A stretch of 64,000 nt of DNA from Rhizobium mongolense USDA 1844 (GTDB taxonomy: Bacteria; Pseudomonadota; Alphaproteobacteria; Rhizobiales; Rhizobiaceae), in the NCBI RefSeq assembly GCF_000419765.1, contig NZ_ATTQ01000003.1:124001-188000 (forward strand), written 5' to 3'. The notes under the pieces are model-generated. The model was not told the DNA's origin. It worked only from the letters and a program-made list of their open reading frames with translations, and did not search any database. This document shows positions 10,055 through 18,798 of this stretch, one piece after another. Position 1 is the first letter of the stretch. Each line of letters starts with the position of its first letter. The translations under genes and the position numbers were made by a program.

Positions 10055-10367
10055 ATCAAAGGTCCGAGAAGCCCATCGAACTGTCTCGATCAAGAGCCTT
10101 GGGCGGGCTCCTCTACCCACGTTCAAAAGCAACAGCCGTAACCGCTCTTTATCGAGGAAATCCACAACGGCGTAAACGGCGGTTTAAGTGCAAAAAGCAA
10201 CAGCAGCGAAACCGCCGTCCTGTTCCATAAATATGCATATGCCTCAAGCCGTCGCTAAGTCATTGAAGTTGATGCTATCGAGATGGACTGGTCCGCCTCA
10301 TAAAGGCTTCGAGCCTTTGACAAACTTTGCCAAAATCGGTTATGTTGCCTTCAAATGGAGGTTATCA
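10055..10367. other. Intergenic stretch, nothing recognised
   Basis: This region between the exporter and the toxin-antitoxin pair contains no supportable gene. The promoter of parD must lie near its right end, and such operons are commonly autorepressed there. I did not find a clear palindrome. Confidence 0.35.
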
Positions 10368-10610
10368 ATGGCCACGATGAACGTATCTCTTCCAGGCCCG
10401 ATGAAGGATTGGGTGGAGGCTCAGGCCAGGACCGGGCGATATTCGAATGCTAGCGACTACGTGCGCGACCTGATCCGACGCGACCAGACGCGAAACGACA
10501 AGATCGCCGCCATGCAAAGTTTCGTCGAGGCCGGGCTCCAAAGTGGTGTCGGCATCCGATCAAAGGATGAACTCTTTGCTGAGGCGATGGCTCGTGCCAG
10601 CAAGTCATGA
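10368..10610 (+). CDS. parD: ParD-type antitoxin (ribbon-helix-helix)
   Basis: The protein has 80 residues. The N-terminal MNVSLPGPMKDWVEAQARTGRYSNASDYVRDLIRRD is a standard ParD/CopG ribbon-helix-helix with the beta strand, the GRYSNASDYVR turn and helix 2. The C-terminal tail (SKDELFAEAMARA) is the toxin-binding extension. The ATG at 10368 has GGAGG six bases upstream. The gene overlaps the toxin gene by four bases (ATGA), so the two are translationally coupled. It neutralises ParE and probably represses its own operon. Confidence 0.92.
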   Translation: MATMNVSLPGPMKDWVEAQARTGRYSNASDYVRDLIRRDQTRNDKIAAMQSFVEAGLQSGVGIRSKDELFAEAMARASKS

Positions 10611-10900
10611 GTTTTAAGCTTTCTGCCGAAGCGGAAGAGGACATTATTGCGATCGCCGAGCAAGGTGTCCGTATGTTCGGGGCAGGCCAGGCAAAGCGAT
10701 ACCACGATGAACTTTTCGCATTAGTTGATCTGATAGCTGTCAATCCACGCATCGCGCGCGAACGGGATGAGATTGATCCGCCCGTTAGAATTCATCCCTT
10801 CAAAGCGCATCTAATCGTTTATCGGATCGAAGATGATGAGACAATTTTTGTAATACGAATTCGCCACGCGCATGAAGATTGGGCAAGTGATTCAATTTAG
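10607..10900 (+). CDS. parE: ParE-family toxin (RelE/ParE fold)
   Basis: The protein has 97 residues. The opening FKLSAEAEEDIIAIAEQG and the C-terminal block RIHPFKAHLIVYRIEDDETIFVIRIRHAHEDW match ParE toxins, which typically inhibit DNA gyrase. It begins in the ATGA overlap with parD and has family-typical length with no visible damage. The pair probably stabilises this accessory region. Base and codon use look a little AT-richer than the flanking housekeeping genes. Confidence 0.92.
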   Translation: MSFKLSAEAEEDIIAIAEQGVRMFGAGQAKRYHDELFALVDLIAVNPRIARERDEIDPPVRIHPFKAHLIVYRIEDDETIFVIRIRHAHEDWASDSI

Positions 10901-11206
10901 CGCACCTCGGATGGAGCTGTGGGATTTGGTGTGTCTCAGGTTCGAATCGGTTCAAGACCCACAACCGCCCACACGGTCACCGTTGATGCCCCGAGATCTG
11001 AGCCTAAATCACATGCTGATATGGTCAGAACGATGACGGACTATTGTGGAAGCTCAGGACCTCGCTGCCTGCTCCAGCCTGTCCCGTCGCACCGAGCTTC
11101 CTGCTCGTGGACACTGTCATCGTCGCGTCTTGTCGTAGTTGTGCGAGCCGATTTCCTGAACGCGATATTCGGCCCAACTTAGTTTCTCGACTGCCCTAAA
11201 AATGAA
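10901..11206. other. Intergenic stretch, nothing recognised
   Basis: No gene can be supported in these 306 bases. A GTTCGAATC string near 10940 resembles a tRNA T-loop, but the flanks do not pair. The stretch marks the junction between the toxin-antitoxin pair and a cluster of gene remnants. Confidence 0.35.
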
Positions 11207-11793
11207 CTATCTTGCCAACCACTCGGCAAAGACCTTCGCCAATCTCCTTTGGCTTCCGGTTTTCGGATAGGCAAGATAGTGGCCGATGTAGCGATTGTCT
11301 CGACAGGCTCCAACAAACGCGGGGACCAATCGCCCGCTGTCCAGATCGGGGCGCGCCAGGACGTTCGACTCGAGAGCGATGCCGAGCCCATTCGCCGCGG
11401 CATCCAGGGCCATGAAACTCCGATCGAAGCTCATCGTCGGCACAGGAGGACTCCCGAGGTTGTTCGCCTCGAACCAGTCGATCCATTGAATTCGCTTCAG
11501 ATCGCTGCGGATCAGCGGGAACCTGAAGATGTCGCGGATTGACCCCAGCGATGAAGCCATCTCCGGAGAGCAGAGAGGCGACACGATCTCTTCTGAAAGC
11601 GGAATCACGATGAGATCCTCTCGGTTCTGCGGCTCCCCGTAGATGATATCCAGGTCGAAAAGACCGTCGGTGAAGCGTGCATATGTGGTGCTGGACGCGA
11701 CCCGCACCTCCACCTCAGGATTTTCCTTCAGGAACGCAGGCAGACGTGGAGAAAGAACCTTGGCTGCGTAGCTGGGGGCGCAATGACCAAGGC
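11207..11793 (-). pseudogene. Truncated LysR-type regulator (effector-binding domain only)
   Basis: About 190 residues of a LysR effector-binding domain are readable. The frame opens with [20 protein letters not shown] and continues through [39 protein letters not shown] and the C-terminal FAEWLAR. The whole N-terminal helix-turn-helix half is missing, and the sequence runs straight into an unrelated 3' gene fragment at about 11790. It resembles GcvA-like regulators. Without a DNA-binding domain it is almost certainly non-functional. Confidence 0.8.
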
Positions 11794-11902
11794 TCCGGTC
11801 AAGAAGGATCTGGCACTGGTCATGCCGCTGGTCACGGCCGACAAGGTCGATTCACCGGAAGCCAAGGCCGTGATCGCCCGCGTCTTCCCGCCGGCCAAGT
11901 GA
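11783..11902 (+). pseudogene. Short 3' fragment of an unidentified gene
   Basis: The frame encodes 39 residues (starting [16 protein letters not shown] and ending [10 protein letters not shown]). It has the look of the very C-terminus of a larger protein, with no good Shine-Dalgarno of its own. It abuts the broken end of the LysR fragment, which supports a rearrangement junction. I could not identify the parent family. Confidence 0.4.
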
Positions 11903-11969
11903 TATCAAGCGGGTGCGGGTCCTCGACGCTGCACCCGATCGTTTTACCCATAGCGGCGGAATCAGAAGC

Positions 11970-12190
11970 ATGGACCAGTTTCCCATCATAGATCCCCATT
12001 TCCTATGTCGAAGAGGCGATCGCTGCTTTCGGGTGGAGCGCTGCATGTTCGCTTCCAACTTCCGGTCGACAAGCTTTTTTCGAGTTACGACGCGATATTC
12101 GATTCGTTCAAGGAGATTGCGAGGACCTTTGCCGAAAGCGAGCGCAGCGCCTTGTTCCATGATAATGCCGCGCGGTTTTACCGCCTCTGA
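11970..12190 (+). pseudogene. Internally deleted TIM-barrel amidohydrolase
   Basis: The N-terminus MDQFPIIDPHFL resembles the metal-binding start of amidohydrolase-family enzymes (usually DPHHHL). After a short stretch the sequence jumps to what should be the C-terminal end: ERCMFASNF in one frame, then LPVDKLFSSYDAIFDSFKEI and LFHDNAARFYRL in the next. About 200 central residues are absent, and a one-base frameshift lies near 12063. The product cannot form a complete barrel. Confidence 0.7.
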
Positions 12191-12399
12191 CGCGCTTTGA
12201 TGCCCACAATGGGCATTAAGCAGGGCAATGAGGTTGGCCGGTATGTTTTCTCTAACATTTATCCGCCAGCCTGAGGGAGCAGGTGGCCGCTTGAGGCGCC
12301 CTGGGGTGGGTAGTGCCACCACCGGCGGCCCAACCGTCGACTTCAGAGGCGTTCTCTCGCGAAAAGAACGGTGATCCAAACTTGGGCCTACACGGCGAT

Positions 12400-12990
12400 T
12401 CACCCCACCTGCTCGACCTTTAGCGAACCTACCGGCAGAGGTTGAATGATGGAGCTCGCGGAGACGCCCGGATCGAGCCAATCCGCCCAAGCGCTGCGGT
12501 CCAGGATGACGAGCTGCCGATCGTGGTAAGGGGCGATGTCCGGCCCGGGCTCCATCGTCAGCATCGTGAAAGCCTGTCCAACCTCGGGCGTCTCGCGCCA
12601 GATGCCGGCGATGCAAAAGATCGGCTCGTCCTTCTTGGTGAACAGCCACTTGTCCTTGCGCTTTTTCGTCGGATCCTTGGGGTCGGTGAACTCGTAGAAG
12701 CCGTCGGCAATGATCAGGCAGCGGTTGGAATTGAACTTCCGGCCTTCCGACCGGAAATTATAGACCGGCCGCTTGTTCGGCCCCGGCCAGCTCCAGCGCC
12801 GCTGCACAAGCTCGGCCTCATTGCGACCGCCGTTGATGGCTCTGACGACGGGGCCGACGTCGGTAATCTTGATGTCCTCGCGCGCCTCGAGGTTCGGCGC
12901 GCCTTCGCCGAAACGGATCTTGATCTTGAGATCGGCGAAGTCCTCGACGATCGAGGCGACATTCACCATCAGCCGATAATCATTGCACAT
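12400..12990 (-). CDS. SRAP/YedK-HMCES abasic-site-processing protein
   Basis: The 196-residue protein begins Met-Cys-Asn, placing the catalytic Cys at position 2 as SRAP proteins require for the thiazolidine crosslink to abasic DNA. Other hallmarks are VYNFRSEGRKF, RCLIIADGFYEF and the active-site histidine in APYHDRQLVIL. I chose the ATG at 12990 because Cys2 must follow processing of Met1, and because GGAGG lies five bases upstream. The longer frame would bury the Cys. It shields abasic sites in single-stranded DNA. A LexA box lies 37 bases upstream, so SOS induction is expected. Confidence 0.92.
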   Translation of the reverse strand: MCNDYRLMVNVASIVEDFADLKIKIRFGEGAPNLEAREDIKITDVGPVVRAINGGRNEAELVQRRWSWPGPNKRPVYNFRSEGRKFNSNRCLIIADGFYEFTDPKDPTKKRKDKWLFTKKDEPIFCIAGIWRETPEVGQAFTMLTMEPGPDIAPYHDRQLVILDRSAWADWLDPGVSASSIIQPLPVGSLKVEQVG

Positions 12991-13026
12991 GCATCCTCCT
13001 TTCGGTTCTGGTTGTCTCGTAGACGT

Positions 13027-13041
13027 GTTCCTGATATGTTC
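13027..13041. promoter_or_regulatory. LexA (SOS) box between the divergent SRAP genes
   Basis: The sequence is GTTC, seven bases (CTGATAT), GTTC. This is an exact match to the alphaproteobacterial LexA consensus GTTC-N7-GTTC. It lies in the 56-base gap between two divergently transcribed SRAP genes and so could control both. A role in SOS regulation is inferred from the consensus and the DNA-repair context. Confidence 0.9.
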
Positions 13042-13046
13042 CATTT

Positions 13047-13544
13047 ATGTTGAGCGCGAAGGTTTTCCAGTCCGACGCCCCGCTCGACGAGCGCCGCGTC
13101 ATCATAAGGCGCCTTCACCGCGATGTGGAGATGGTCGAACTGCCATGGGGTCTGCGTCCGCGCGAGGGGGGGCCGCGTGCAGTGAACGTCATCCGATCGG
13201 AGGGAAGGACGTTTCCGACCCACCGATGCCTGGTGCCCGCTTCCGAGTTTCGCCATCGGAGCTTCAGCTTCTCGCTCGTAAACGGCGACTGGTTCTATTT
13301 CGCGGGGATCTGGCGGCCTGCGACCCCCGATTGGCCGGAGTCCTATGCCATGCTGACGACCGAGGCGAATGCCGATATCGCGCCGTTCCACGACCGGCAG
13401 ATGGTGGTTCTCACTCGCGATCAACGCATGGTCTGGCTCGACGCACTCGTGCCCGAGGACGAAATCCTTCGACCCCCGTCAGCGGGGACATTTCGCGTCA
13501 GGCGCCATTCAACCTCTCCTGTTCAGACAAAGCTTGCGGTCTAA
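13047..13544 (+). CDS. Second SRAP-domain protein lacking the N-terminal catalytic cysteine
   Basis: The 165-residue protein keeps much of the SRAP fold: NVIRSEGRTFPTHRCLVPASEFRH, DWFYFAGIWRP, AMLTTEANADIAPFHDRQMVVL and a C-terminal beta strand. Its N-terminus begins MLSAKVFQSD, with no Cys at position 2 and an in-frame stop only five codons upstream, so no alternative start restores it. It is also shorter than the partner at 12400-12990. The conserved His in PFHDRQ is present. It may bind abasic DNA without forming the crosslink, or have another role. It shares the SOS box with its divergent neighbour and meets dinB tail to tail, with a 4-base overlap. Confidence 0.8.
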   Translation: MLSAKVFQSDAPLDERRVIIRRLHRDVEMVELPWGLRPREGGPRAVNVIRSEGRTFPTHRCLVPASEFRHRSFSFSLVNGDWFYFAGIWRPATPDWPESYAMLTTEANADIAPFHDRQMVVLTRDQRMVWLDALVPEDEILRPPSAGTFRVRRHSTSPVQTKLAV

Positions 13545-14629
13545 AGCGCCAGACGCAGCTGCGGTTCCGCGACAGGTGCTCTCCGTTCCAACGAAGACAG
13601 CGACACACCGAGCAAACGTATTCCCTTTCGCGGCGGGAAGATCGGCGCGAGAAGCAGGCCGACCAACTCCTCGAGATCGCCGATCGCCGGCAGAGGCATG
13701 GGAGCGGTCTTGCTGCGAGTGATCTGGGTGAAGTCGGCATACTTGACCTTGAGCGTCACCGTCTTGGCGCCGATTTCGTTGGCCTCGCAGTATCCCCAAA
13801 CCTTCTCAATCAGCGGCTGAAGCCCTTCGCGCGCGGGCTCGTAGGAATGGATGTCCTCAGCGAACGTGTCCTCAGCGCCGACCGATTTCCGCACCCGGTC
13901 CGGTTTGACCTGGCGATTGTCGATGCCGCGGGCGATCCCATAGAAATACGGTCCCGACTTGCCGAAATGCTGGGTGAGATAGTCGAGGGTTTGCTCCTTG
14001 AGGTCCGCGCCGGTCTCGATTCCGAGCCGATGCATCTTTTCGGCGGTTGCCGGTCCGACGCCGTGGAATTTCTCGACGGGAAGTTGCTCGACGAAGGCCG
14101 GGCCGTCCTTTGGGGTGATGACGGCCTGGCCGTTCGGCTTGTTGAGGTCGCTTGCCATTTTGGCGAGGAACTTGTTGTAGGAGATCCCAGCCGACGCATT
14201 GAGGCCGGTGACCTGCTTGATCTTTCCGCGGATCTCCAACGCGATCTCGGTGGCAATCTCCATGCCTTTGAGATTGTGGGTGACATCGAGATAGGCTTCA
14301 TCGAGGGAGAGCGGCTCGATCATTGGCGTGTATTCGGCAAAGATCTCCCGGATATGCCGCGAGACCGCCTTGTAAACATCGAAGCGCGGCGGCACGAAAA
14401 TCAGCTCCGGACATTTACGCCTGGCGGTGACCGACGGCATGGCCGAGTGAACGCCGAATTTTCGCGCTTCGTAACTGGCCGCCGCCACAACGCCGCGCGC
14501 CGCCGCATAGCCGACGGCAACCGGTTTGCCGCGCAATTCCCGGTTATCGCGCTGCTCGACCGAGGCATAAAAGGCATCCATGTCCACATGGATGATTTTT
14601 CGGACGGGGGTCGAGCTCATGTCGTTCAT
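13541..14629 (-). CDS. dinB: DNA polymerase IV (Y-family)
   Basis: The protein has about 362 residues. The Y-family palm motif IIHVDMDAFYASVEQRD and the second catalytic motif IEPLSLDEAYLDVT carry the three metal-binding acidic residues. The helix-hairpin-helix VEKFHGVGPATAEKMHRLGI and the little-finger domain follow. The last residues (RRAPVAEPQLRLAL) include a possible beta-clamp-binding QLRL motif. ATGs at 14629 and 14620 are both possible starts. A near-consensus LexA box sits about 55 bases upstream. It performs translesion synthesis with the rest of the SOS set in this region. Confidence 0.95.
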   Translation of the reverse strand: MNDMSSTPVRKIIHVDMDAFYASVEQRDNRELRGKPVAVGYAAARGVVAAASYEARKFGVHSAMPSVTARRKCPELIFVPPRFDVYKAVSRHIREIFAEYTPMIEPLSLDEAYLDVTHNLKGMEIATEIALEIRGKIKQVTGLNASAGISYNKFLAKMASDLNKPNGQAVITPKDGPAFVEQLPVEKFHGVGPATAEKMHRLGIETGADLKEQTLDYLTQHFGKSGPYFYGIARGIDNRQVKPDRVRKSVGAEDTFAEDIHSYEPAREGLQPLIEKVWGYCEANEIGAKTVTLKVKYADFTQITRSKTAPMPLPAIGDLEELVGLLLAPIFPPRKGIRLLGVSLSSLERRAPVAEPQLRLAL

Positions 14630-14683
14630 GGCGGCTTCAGCGATCGCGATGGGGTCGGCCGGGTCATTCAGAGATCTGCGCCG

Positions 14684-14698
14684 AAACAAAAAGAGAAC
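14684..14698 (-). promoter_or_regulatory. Probable LexA (SOS) box upstream of dinB
   Basis: On the minus strand the sequence is GTTC, seven bases (TCTTTTT), GTTT, one base away from the GTTC-N7-GTTC consensus. Its position about 55 bases before the dinB start fits an operator over the promoter. Confidence 0.75.
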
Positions 14699-15252
14699 AT
14701 AGCAGGCTTCGCCGTCATATCAACTGTTTCCTCGATCGCAACGGTCGCGCCGCGAAACGAGCAGGGGCCAGAGGCGTTGACGTTCTGTGGAGATCAACAT
14801 GAGGAGGCAGCCCAATAGCGGATACCGGAGCTGATAAACGCTACGTCCGGCGCGACAAGCAAGGTAGATTCAAGCAAAGCGTCGATTCCTCGCGATCGCT
14901 CTCCGCCGATGCGCCCCACGACGCGAAACACGAGGCCATGGGCAGGAGGTAATGGCGACCGCAAGCAGTGATTTGGATGCCCACCGATACCGAGGTCCCC
15001 ACGCTTCCGTCGGCGCGTAAAAAGTCGCCGATAAAGCCATCGAACTGATCGCTCGTTCGAGTCCCATCTCAAAAGAGAACGCTGAGCAACTGGTCCGTTT
15101 CCGCAATGAACAGTCGAACCGTGGTCGGCGGACTATGATCGCACCTTTGCGTCATCAAATGAGAGCGAGACGGCAGTGCTTTCAAAAAGAAGGAAGTGCC
15201 AGTAATACACTTTCAGGCACAAGGATTGTCTGTTCTGCTCAAGGCGCGGCAC
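14699..15252. other. Intergenic stretch, nothing firmly recognised
   Basis: These 554 bases lie between dinB and the secreted-protein gene at 15253. A short plus-strand piece near 15035-15125 reads like coding sequence (AIELI, then SKENAEQLVRFRNEQS) but has no start site or family I can name. It may be the remnant of a small gene. No RNA gene or repeat was seen. Confidence 0.3.
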
Positions 15253-16332
15253 ATGCGAAAACGGGAATTCCTGACGGGGGTGGCTGTTCTGGCCCTGTCC
15301 GTCGCCGCAGGAGGTGTAGGCATGGCGGCGTCGAACGAACCGGTTGATGCTGCAGCGCTTGCAGCGCTACGGCCCGGTATGCCGATGTCGGCGGTCGAGA
15401 AGGCCATGGGCTCCGCCTGGCGCACACTGGCGCCTCATAAAGGCGGCATCATCGATATTGTCGAAAACACCCACGGCGTCATCGTGCGGATCGATCGCAA
15501 AGGGCTGGTCGGCCAGATCAGCTTCAACTCCCGCTTCGAGCATACTATTGCCGGCGTGCCCATGGGCATCTCGCTTGACGATCTTCGCACCACCCTGCCG
15601 GATATGCAGATCGGCGAGGAAAGCAAGGTGCGGCGAGCCACCCGTTTCGGCAAAAAACAATTGCCGGAGGGCGAGCTTTCCGTCCGCATCACCTATGATA
15701 GGGTCTACGAGATCGAGATTTCGAACCCCGACGCAGAATATGCGGAGCCCACCGCGCCGCCCTACCCTGCTGCGAGCGGCGCTCCCGGCGCACCTTTCTC
15801 GGACCCGAACCTGAAGCTTGCGGTCATGTCGTCGCTTCTCTACGCCAAGGCGCTCGATCTCGGCACGCCGCAACAGCTTGCGAGCCATGTTCTGGGGCGG
15901 ACGGTCGATCTGGAGAAGGATGGCGACGAGCTCATCCCCGAAGCGCTGGACTATCTCACCCGCTATCCGCTGAGCGACGAACAGCTTGCGGCCGTCGAAA
16001 GGATCGAATTCGACGGCAGCGGGGCGATCTATCCGTTCGCCTGGTATTTCTGGGGCGGCGAGGAAGGCGTGTTCGATGTCAGGGATATTTCAGGCATCCG
16101 CTTCTGCCCCAACCTGAAGAGCATTTCGGTGAACTCGATGATCGACAAGGTCGATATTCGCGCCCTTGTTCCGCTGAAGACCCTTCAACGGGTGAGCATC
16201 AACGTCCCGTCGGAAAATATCGAGGCATTGCTCGATCTGCCGTCGCTCAGAACAGCCGGCCGCTTTCCCCCGAACCCGGTCACGCGCGAAATTTTCGAGG
16301 AGTTGGAGCGGCGCGGCGTGCAAGTCAACTGA
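15253..16332 (+). CDS. Secreted protein of unknown function (DUF6892-like domain)
   Basis: The protein has about 359 residues. The N-terminus MRKREFLTGVAVLALSVAAGG is a signal peptide, so export is likely. Residues 25-160 form an unassigned domain (LRPGMPMSAVEKAMG, then GVPMGISLDDLRTTLPDM) with two repeats of an R/V-PGMPM-like beta-helix unit. The C-terminal part (DPNLKLAVMSSLLYAKAL, EALDYLTRYPLSDEQLAAV, FAWYFWGGEEGVFDVRDISG) resembles the DUF6892 family and ends in leucine-rich-like strands. I chose the ATG at 15253 because the signal peptide begins there. The family assignment is from memory, and the function is unknown. It lies within the SOS block without a visible LexA box of its own. 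Confidence 0.6.
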   Translation: MRKREFLTGVAVLALSVAAGGVGMAASNEPVDAAALAALRPGMPMSAVEKAMGSAWRTLAPHKGGIIDIVENTHGVIVRIDRKGLVGQISFNSRFEHTIAGVPMGISLDDLRTTLPDMQIGEESKVRRATRFGKKQLPEGELSVRITYDRVYEIEISNPDAEYAEPTAPPYPAASGAPGAPFSDPNLKLAVMSSLLYAKALDLGTPQQLASHVLGRTVDLEKDGDELIPEALDYLTRYPLSDEQLAAVERIEFDGSGAIYPFAWYFWGGEEGVFDVRDISGIRFCPNLKSISVNSMIDKVDIRALVPLKTLQRVSINVPSENIEALLDLPSLRTAGRFPPNPVTREIFEELERRGVQVN

Positions 16333-16541
16333 TCGCAGCCCGCCGACGGATCGGCAAATAAATTCAATGATCCGCTCACGATGATCCTTTAGTTGGCCAC
16401 AGATCGTTCCTGGGCTCGAGGTCGCCACGCGAAAAAATTCCCTTTTCTGCCATCGATTTGAATCCGTTGGCGGAATCACCGGAAGCACATCGCCCTTCAA
16501 CTCTCGCGGGCCGAGCGCGCATTGACTCGTTTTCACTTTGA

Positions 16542-16556
16542 GAACAAATACAGAAC
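16542..16556. promoter_or_regulatory. LexA (SOS) box upstream of imuA-imuB-dnaE2
   Basis: The sequence is GAAC, seven bases (AAATACA), GAAC, the exact complement-orientation form of GTTC-N7-GTTC. It lies about 50 bases before the imuA start. LexA control of this mutagenesis cassette is established in other alphaproteobacteria. Confidence 0.92.
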
Positions 16557-16604
16557 ATATCCCTGTTCCTCAAGTCAAAAACGGGTTGCCGTCAGAAGGA
16601 GACC

Positions 16605-17363
16605 ATGACCTCAGCAGTCGCTTCAAATGCAGTTCTCACCGAGTTGCGCGACAAAATTGCCAACTTGGAAGGGACGGGCTCACGCAATCGAAGCGTCTTG
16701 CCGTTCGGAGTGGGCGAGATCGATGCGCAGCTACCGGGAGGAGGGCTCGCCTATGGCGCGCTGCATGAGGTGGCCGGCGGCGGAAACGGAGCGATCGATG
16801 GAGCGGCTGCCGCACTCTTCGTCGGCGGCATCGCCGCCCGCACCAGTGGCAAGGTGGTCTGGTGCCTGACGCGCTTTGACCTCTTCTTCCCGGCCTTCGC
16901 CCAGATCGGCCTCCACCCCGACCGCGTCATCTTCGTCGAGGGCGATAAGGAAGAGACGGTGCTCGCAAGTTTTGAGGAAGCCTTGCGCTACGGCGGCCTC
17001 GGTGCCGTCGTCGCCGAAATCGTGCGCCTGCCGATGACGGCATCGCGCCGCCTCCAGCTTGCAGCGGAGAAGTCAGGGACATTGGGTTTGGTGGTCCGCC
17101 GATGGCGGCGGCAGACGGAGGCCTCCGACTTCGGCATGCCGACGGCTGCGGCAACCCGCTGGCGCATCTCGGTGCTGCCATCCGAACCGCTTGCCGTTCC
17201 CGGGATTGGGCGGGCGCGATGGCTGGCAGAGCTGATGCGGGTCAGGGCCGGCGAGGGAGGTGAATTCATCATCGGAGCATGTGATGGCCAGGGTCGTATC
17301 TGTCTTTCTTCCGACGCTGCCGACCGACCGGATCAGGCGGGCCGATCCTTCGCTATCCGTTGA
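16605..17363 (+). CDS. imuA: ImuA, SOS mutagenesis cassette protein (RecA-like)
   Basis: The 252-residue protein has a RecA-like fold. Typical ImuA blocks are the opening LRDKIANLEG, VLPFGVGEIDAQLPGGGLAYGALHEVAG, and GKVVWCLTRFDLFFPAFAQIGLHPDRVIFVEGDKE. The Walker A motif is degenerate. ImuA helps recruit the error-prone polymerase complex during damage-induced mutagenesis. The ATG follows AGAAGGAG. It is the first gene of the imuA-imuB-dnaE2 operon, and its 3' end overlaps imuB by 80 bases. Confidence 0.92.
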   Translation: MTSAVASNAVLTELRDKIANLEGTGSRNRSVLPFGVGEIDAQLPGGGLAYGALHEVAGGGNGAIDGAAAALFVGGIAARTSGKVVWCLTRFDLFFPAFAQIGLHPDRVIFVEGDKEETVLASFEEALRYGGLGAVVAEIVRLPMTASRRLQLAAEKSGTLGLVVRRWRRQTEASDFGMPTAAATRWRISVLPSEPLAVPGIGRARWLAELMRVRAGEGGEFIIGACDGQGRICLSSDAADRPDQAGRSFAIR

Positions 17364-18798
17364 AGCGCCGCTGGTGCTGATCGCCAGGAGCGGCTCGAAG
17401 CGCTGGATCTCCGCCGCCGATCAGGTAGCTCTCAAGCTCGGCCTTCGCGTCGACATGCCGGCGGCAAAGGCGCAGGCGCTGGTGCAGGGCCTGATCATGA
17501 TCGATGCGGATCCGGCGGCGGACCTTGCGGCGCTGGAACGTCTGACGCTCTGGGCACTGTCGCAGTATTCTCCGGTCGTCGCCATCGATCTTCCCGATGG
17601 CATCGTCATGGATACGGAAGGTGCCGACCATCTTCAGGGCGGCGAGGAGCTGATGCTGTCGGGGCTCGTCAATCGCATGCGCGGCCGAGGTCTTGCCGCC
17701 CGTGCGGCGATCGCCGATACGTGGGGTGCTGCGCATGCATTGGCGCGCACGATGAACCGGGAAACGCTGATCGTCGCGCGCGGCGAGACCCACAAGGCCG
17801 TAAACCGGTTGCCTCTCTCGTCGCTGCGACTGCCGTCCGAGACCGTTGTGAGCCTCCGGACTCTTGGTTTCGCGAACGTCGGCGATCTCGCCGGCACACC
17901 ACGGGCGCCGCTGATCTTGCGCTTCGGGCCGGAGGTCGGACGGCGTCTCGACCAGATGTTCGGACGCGTCGCCGAGCCGATCGATCCGATCCGGGTGGCG
18001 GAACTTGTCGAGGTTCAAAAATCATTCGCCGAGCCGATCGGTGCACGCGAGACCATCGAGAAGTACGTCACTCGACTCGTGCGACAGCTCTGTCTGCAAC
18101 TCGAAACGCGCGGGCTTGGGGTTCGACGCGCCGACCTCATCGTCCACCGCGTCGACAACACCCTTCAGGCGCTCCGAGCCGGGACCGCCAAGCCCGTCCG
18201 CGACATCGCCTGGCTGACGAAACTGTTCCGCGATCGCATCGAGAGGATCGAACCCGGTTTCGGTATCGAGAAGCTCAGTCTTGCTGCCATCCTTGCCGAG
18301 CCGCTGATCGAGGCACAGTCGGCGTCGTCGCTCATCGAAGAACAGATCGCAGACGTGACGCCGCTCATCGATGTGCTCGGCAACCGCGGCGGCCAGCGGA
18401 TTTTCCGTGTCGCGCCGGTCGCGAGCGATGTCCCGGAGCGCAGCGTCCAGCGGATCGCCCCGACGGCCGATGAGGACGGCGCCACCTGGCCGATGCACTG
18501 GCTAAGGCCGCCGCGGCTTCTGGCGCGTCCCGAACTGATCGAAGTGATTGCGCTCCTTCCGGATCATCCGCCGGTCTCGTTTACCTGGCGCGGCAAGCGG
18601 CGCCGGGTAAAGCGTGCCGACGGTCCGGAGCGGATCTTTGGCGAATGGTGGAAACGCAGCGCCGAATGGATCGCGGTGCGTGATTACTTCGTCGTCGAAG
18701 ATGATACCGGTGAGCGGTTCTGGATTTTTCGATCGGGTGACGGCGTCGATACGGAAACCGGATCGCATAAATGGTTCCTGCATGGGGTGTTTGCGTGA
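17284..18798 (+). CDS. imuB: ImuB, inactive Y-family polymerase homologue
   Basis: The protein has about 504 residues. It is a Y-family-like protein in which the catalytic acidic residues are not conserved. The N-terminal motif reads [13 protein letters not shown] where an active enzyme has DMDAFYA. The helix-hairpin-helix ([20 protein letters not shown]) and little-finger region are present. A C-terminal extension ([16 protein letters not shown] onward, with [21 protein letters not shown]) is typical of ImuB. It acts as the hub linking DnaE2, the sliding clamp and ImuA. The ATG at 17284 follows GGAG, overlapping imuA. The stop overlaps the dnaE2 start (TGATG). Confidence 0.93.
   Translation: MARVVSVFLPTLPTDRIRRADPSLSVEAPLVLIARSGSKRWISAADQVALKLGLRVDMPAAKAQALVQGLIMIDADPAADLAALERLTLWALSQYSPVVAIDLPDGIVMDTEGADHLQGGEELMLSGLVNRMRGRGLAARAAIADTWGAAHALARTMNRETLIVARGETHKAVNRLPLSSLRLPSETVVSLRTLGFANVGDLAGTPRAPLILRFGPEVGRRLDQMFGRVAEPIDPIRVAELVEVQKSFAEPIGARETIEKYVTRLVRQLCLQLETRGLGVRRADLIVHRVDNTLQALRAGTAKPVRDIAWLTKLFRDRIERIEPGFGIEKLSLAAILAEPLIEAQSASSLIEEQIADVTPLIDVLGNRGGQRIFRVAPVASDVPERSVQRIAPTADEDGATWPMHWLRPPRLLARPELIEVIALLPDHPPVSFTWRGKRRRVKRADGPERIFGEWWKRSAEWIAVRDYFVVEDDTGERFWIFRSGDGVDTETGSHKWFLHGVFA

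Noticed and set aside
10920..10990. tRNA-like GTTCGAATC string
   Set aside because: The bases around the loop do not pair into a T-stem, and no acceptor or anticodon arms can be folded.
11852..12649. 265-codon minus-strand frame spanning the amidohydrolase remnant and the SRAP 3' end
   Set aside because: No domain or start site. It crosses two unrelated real elements and is a chance open frame.
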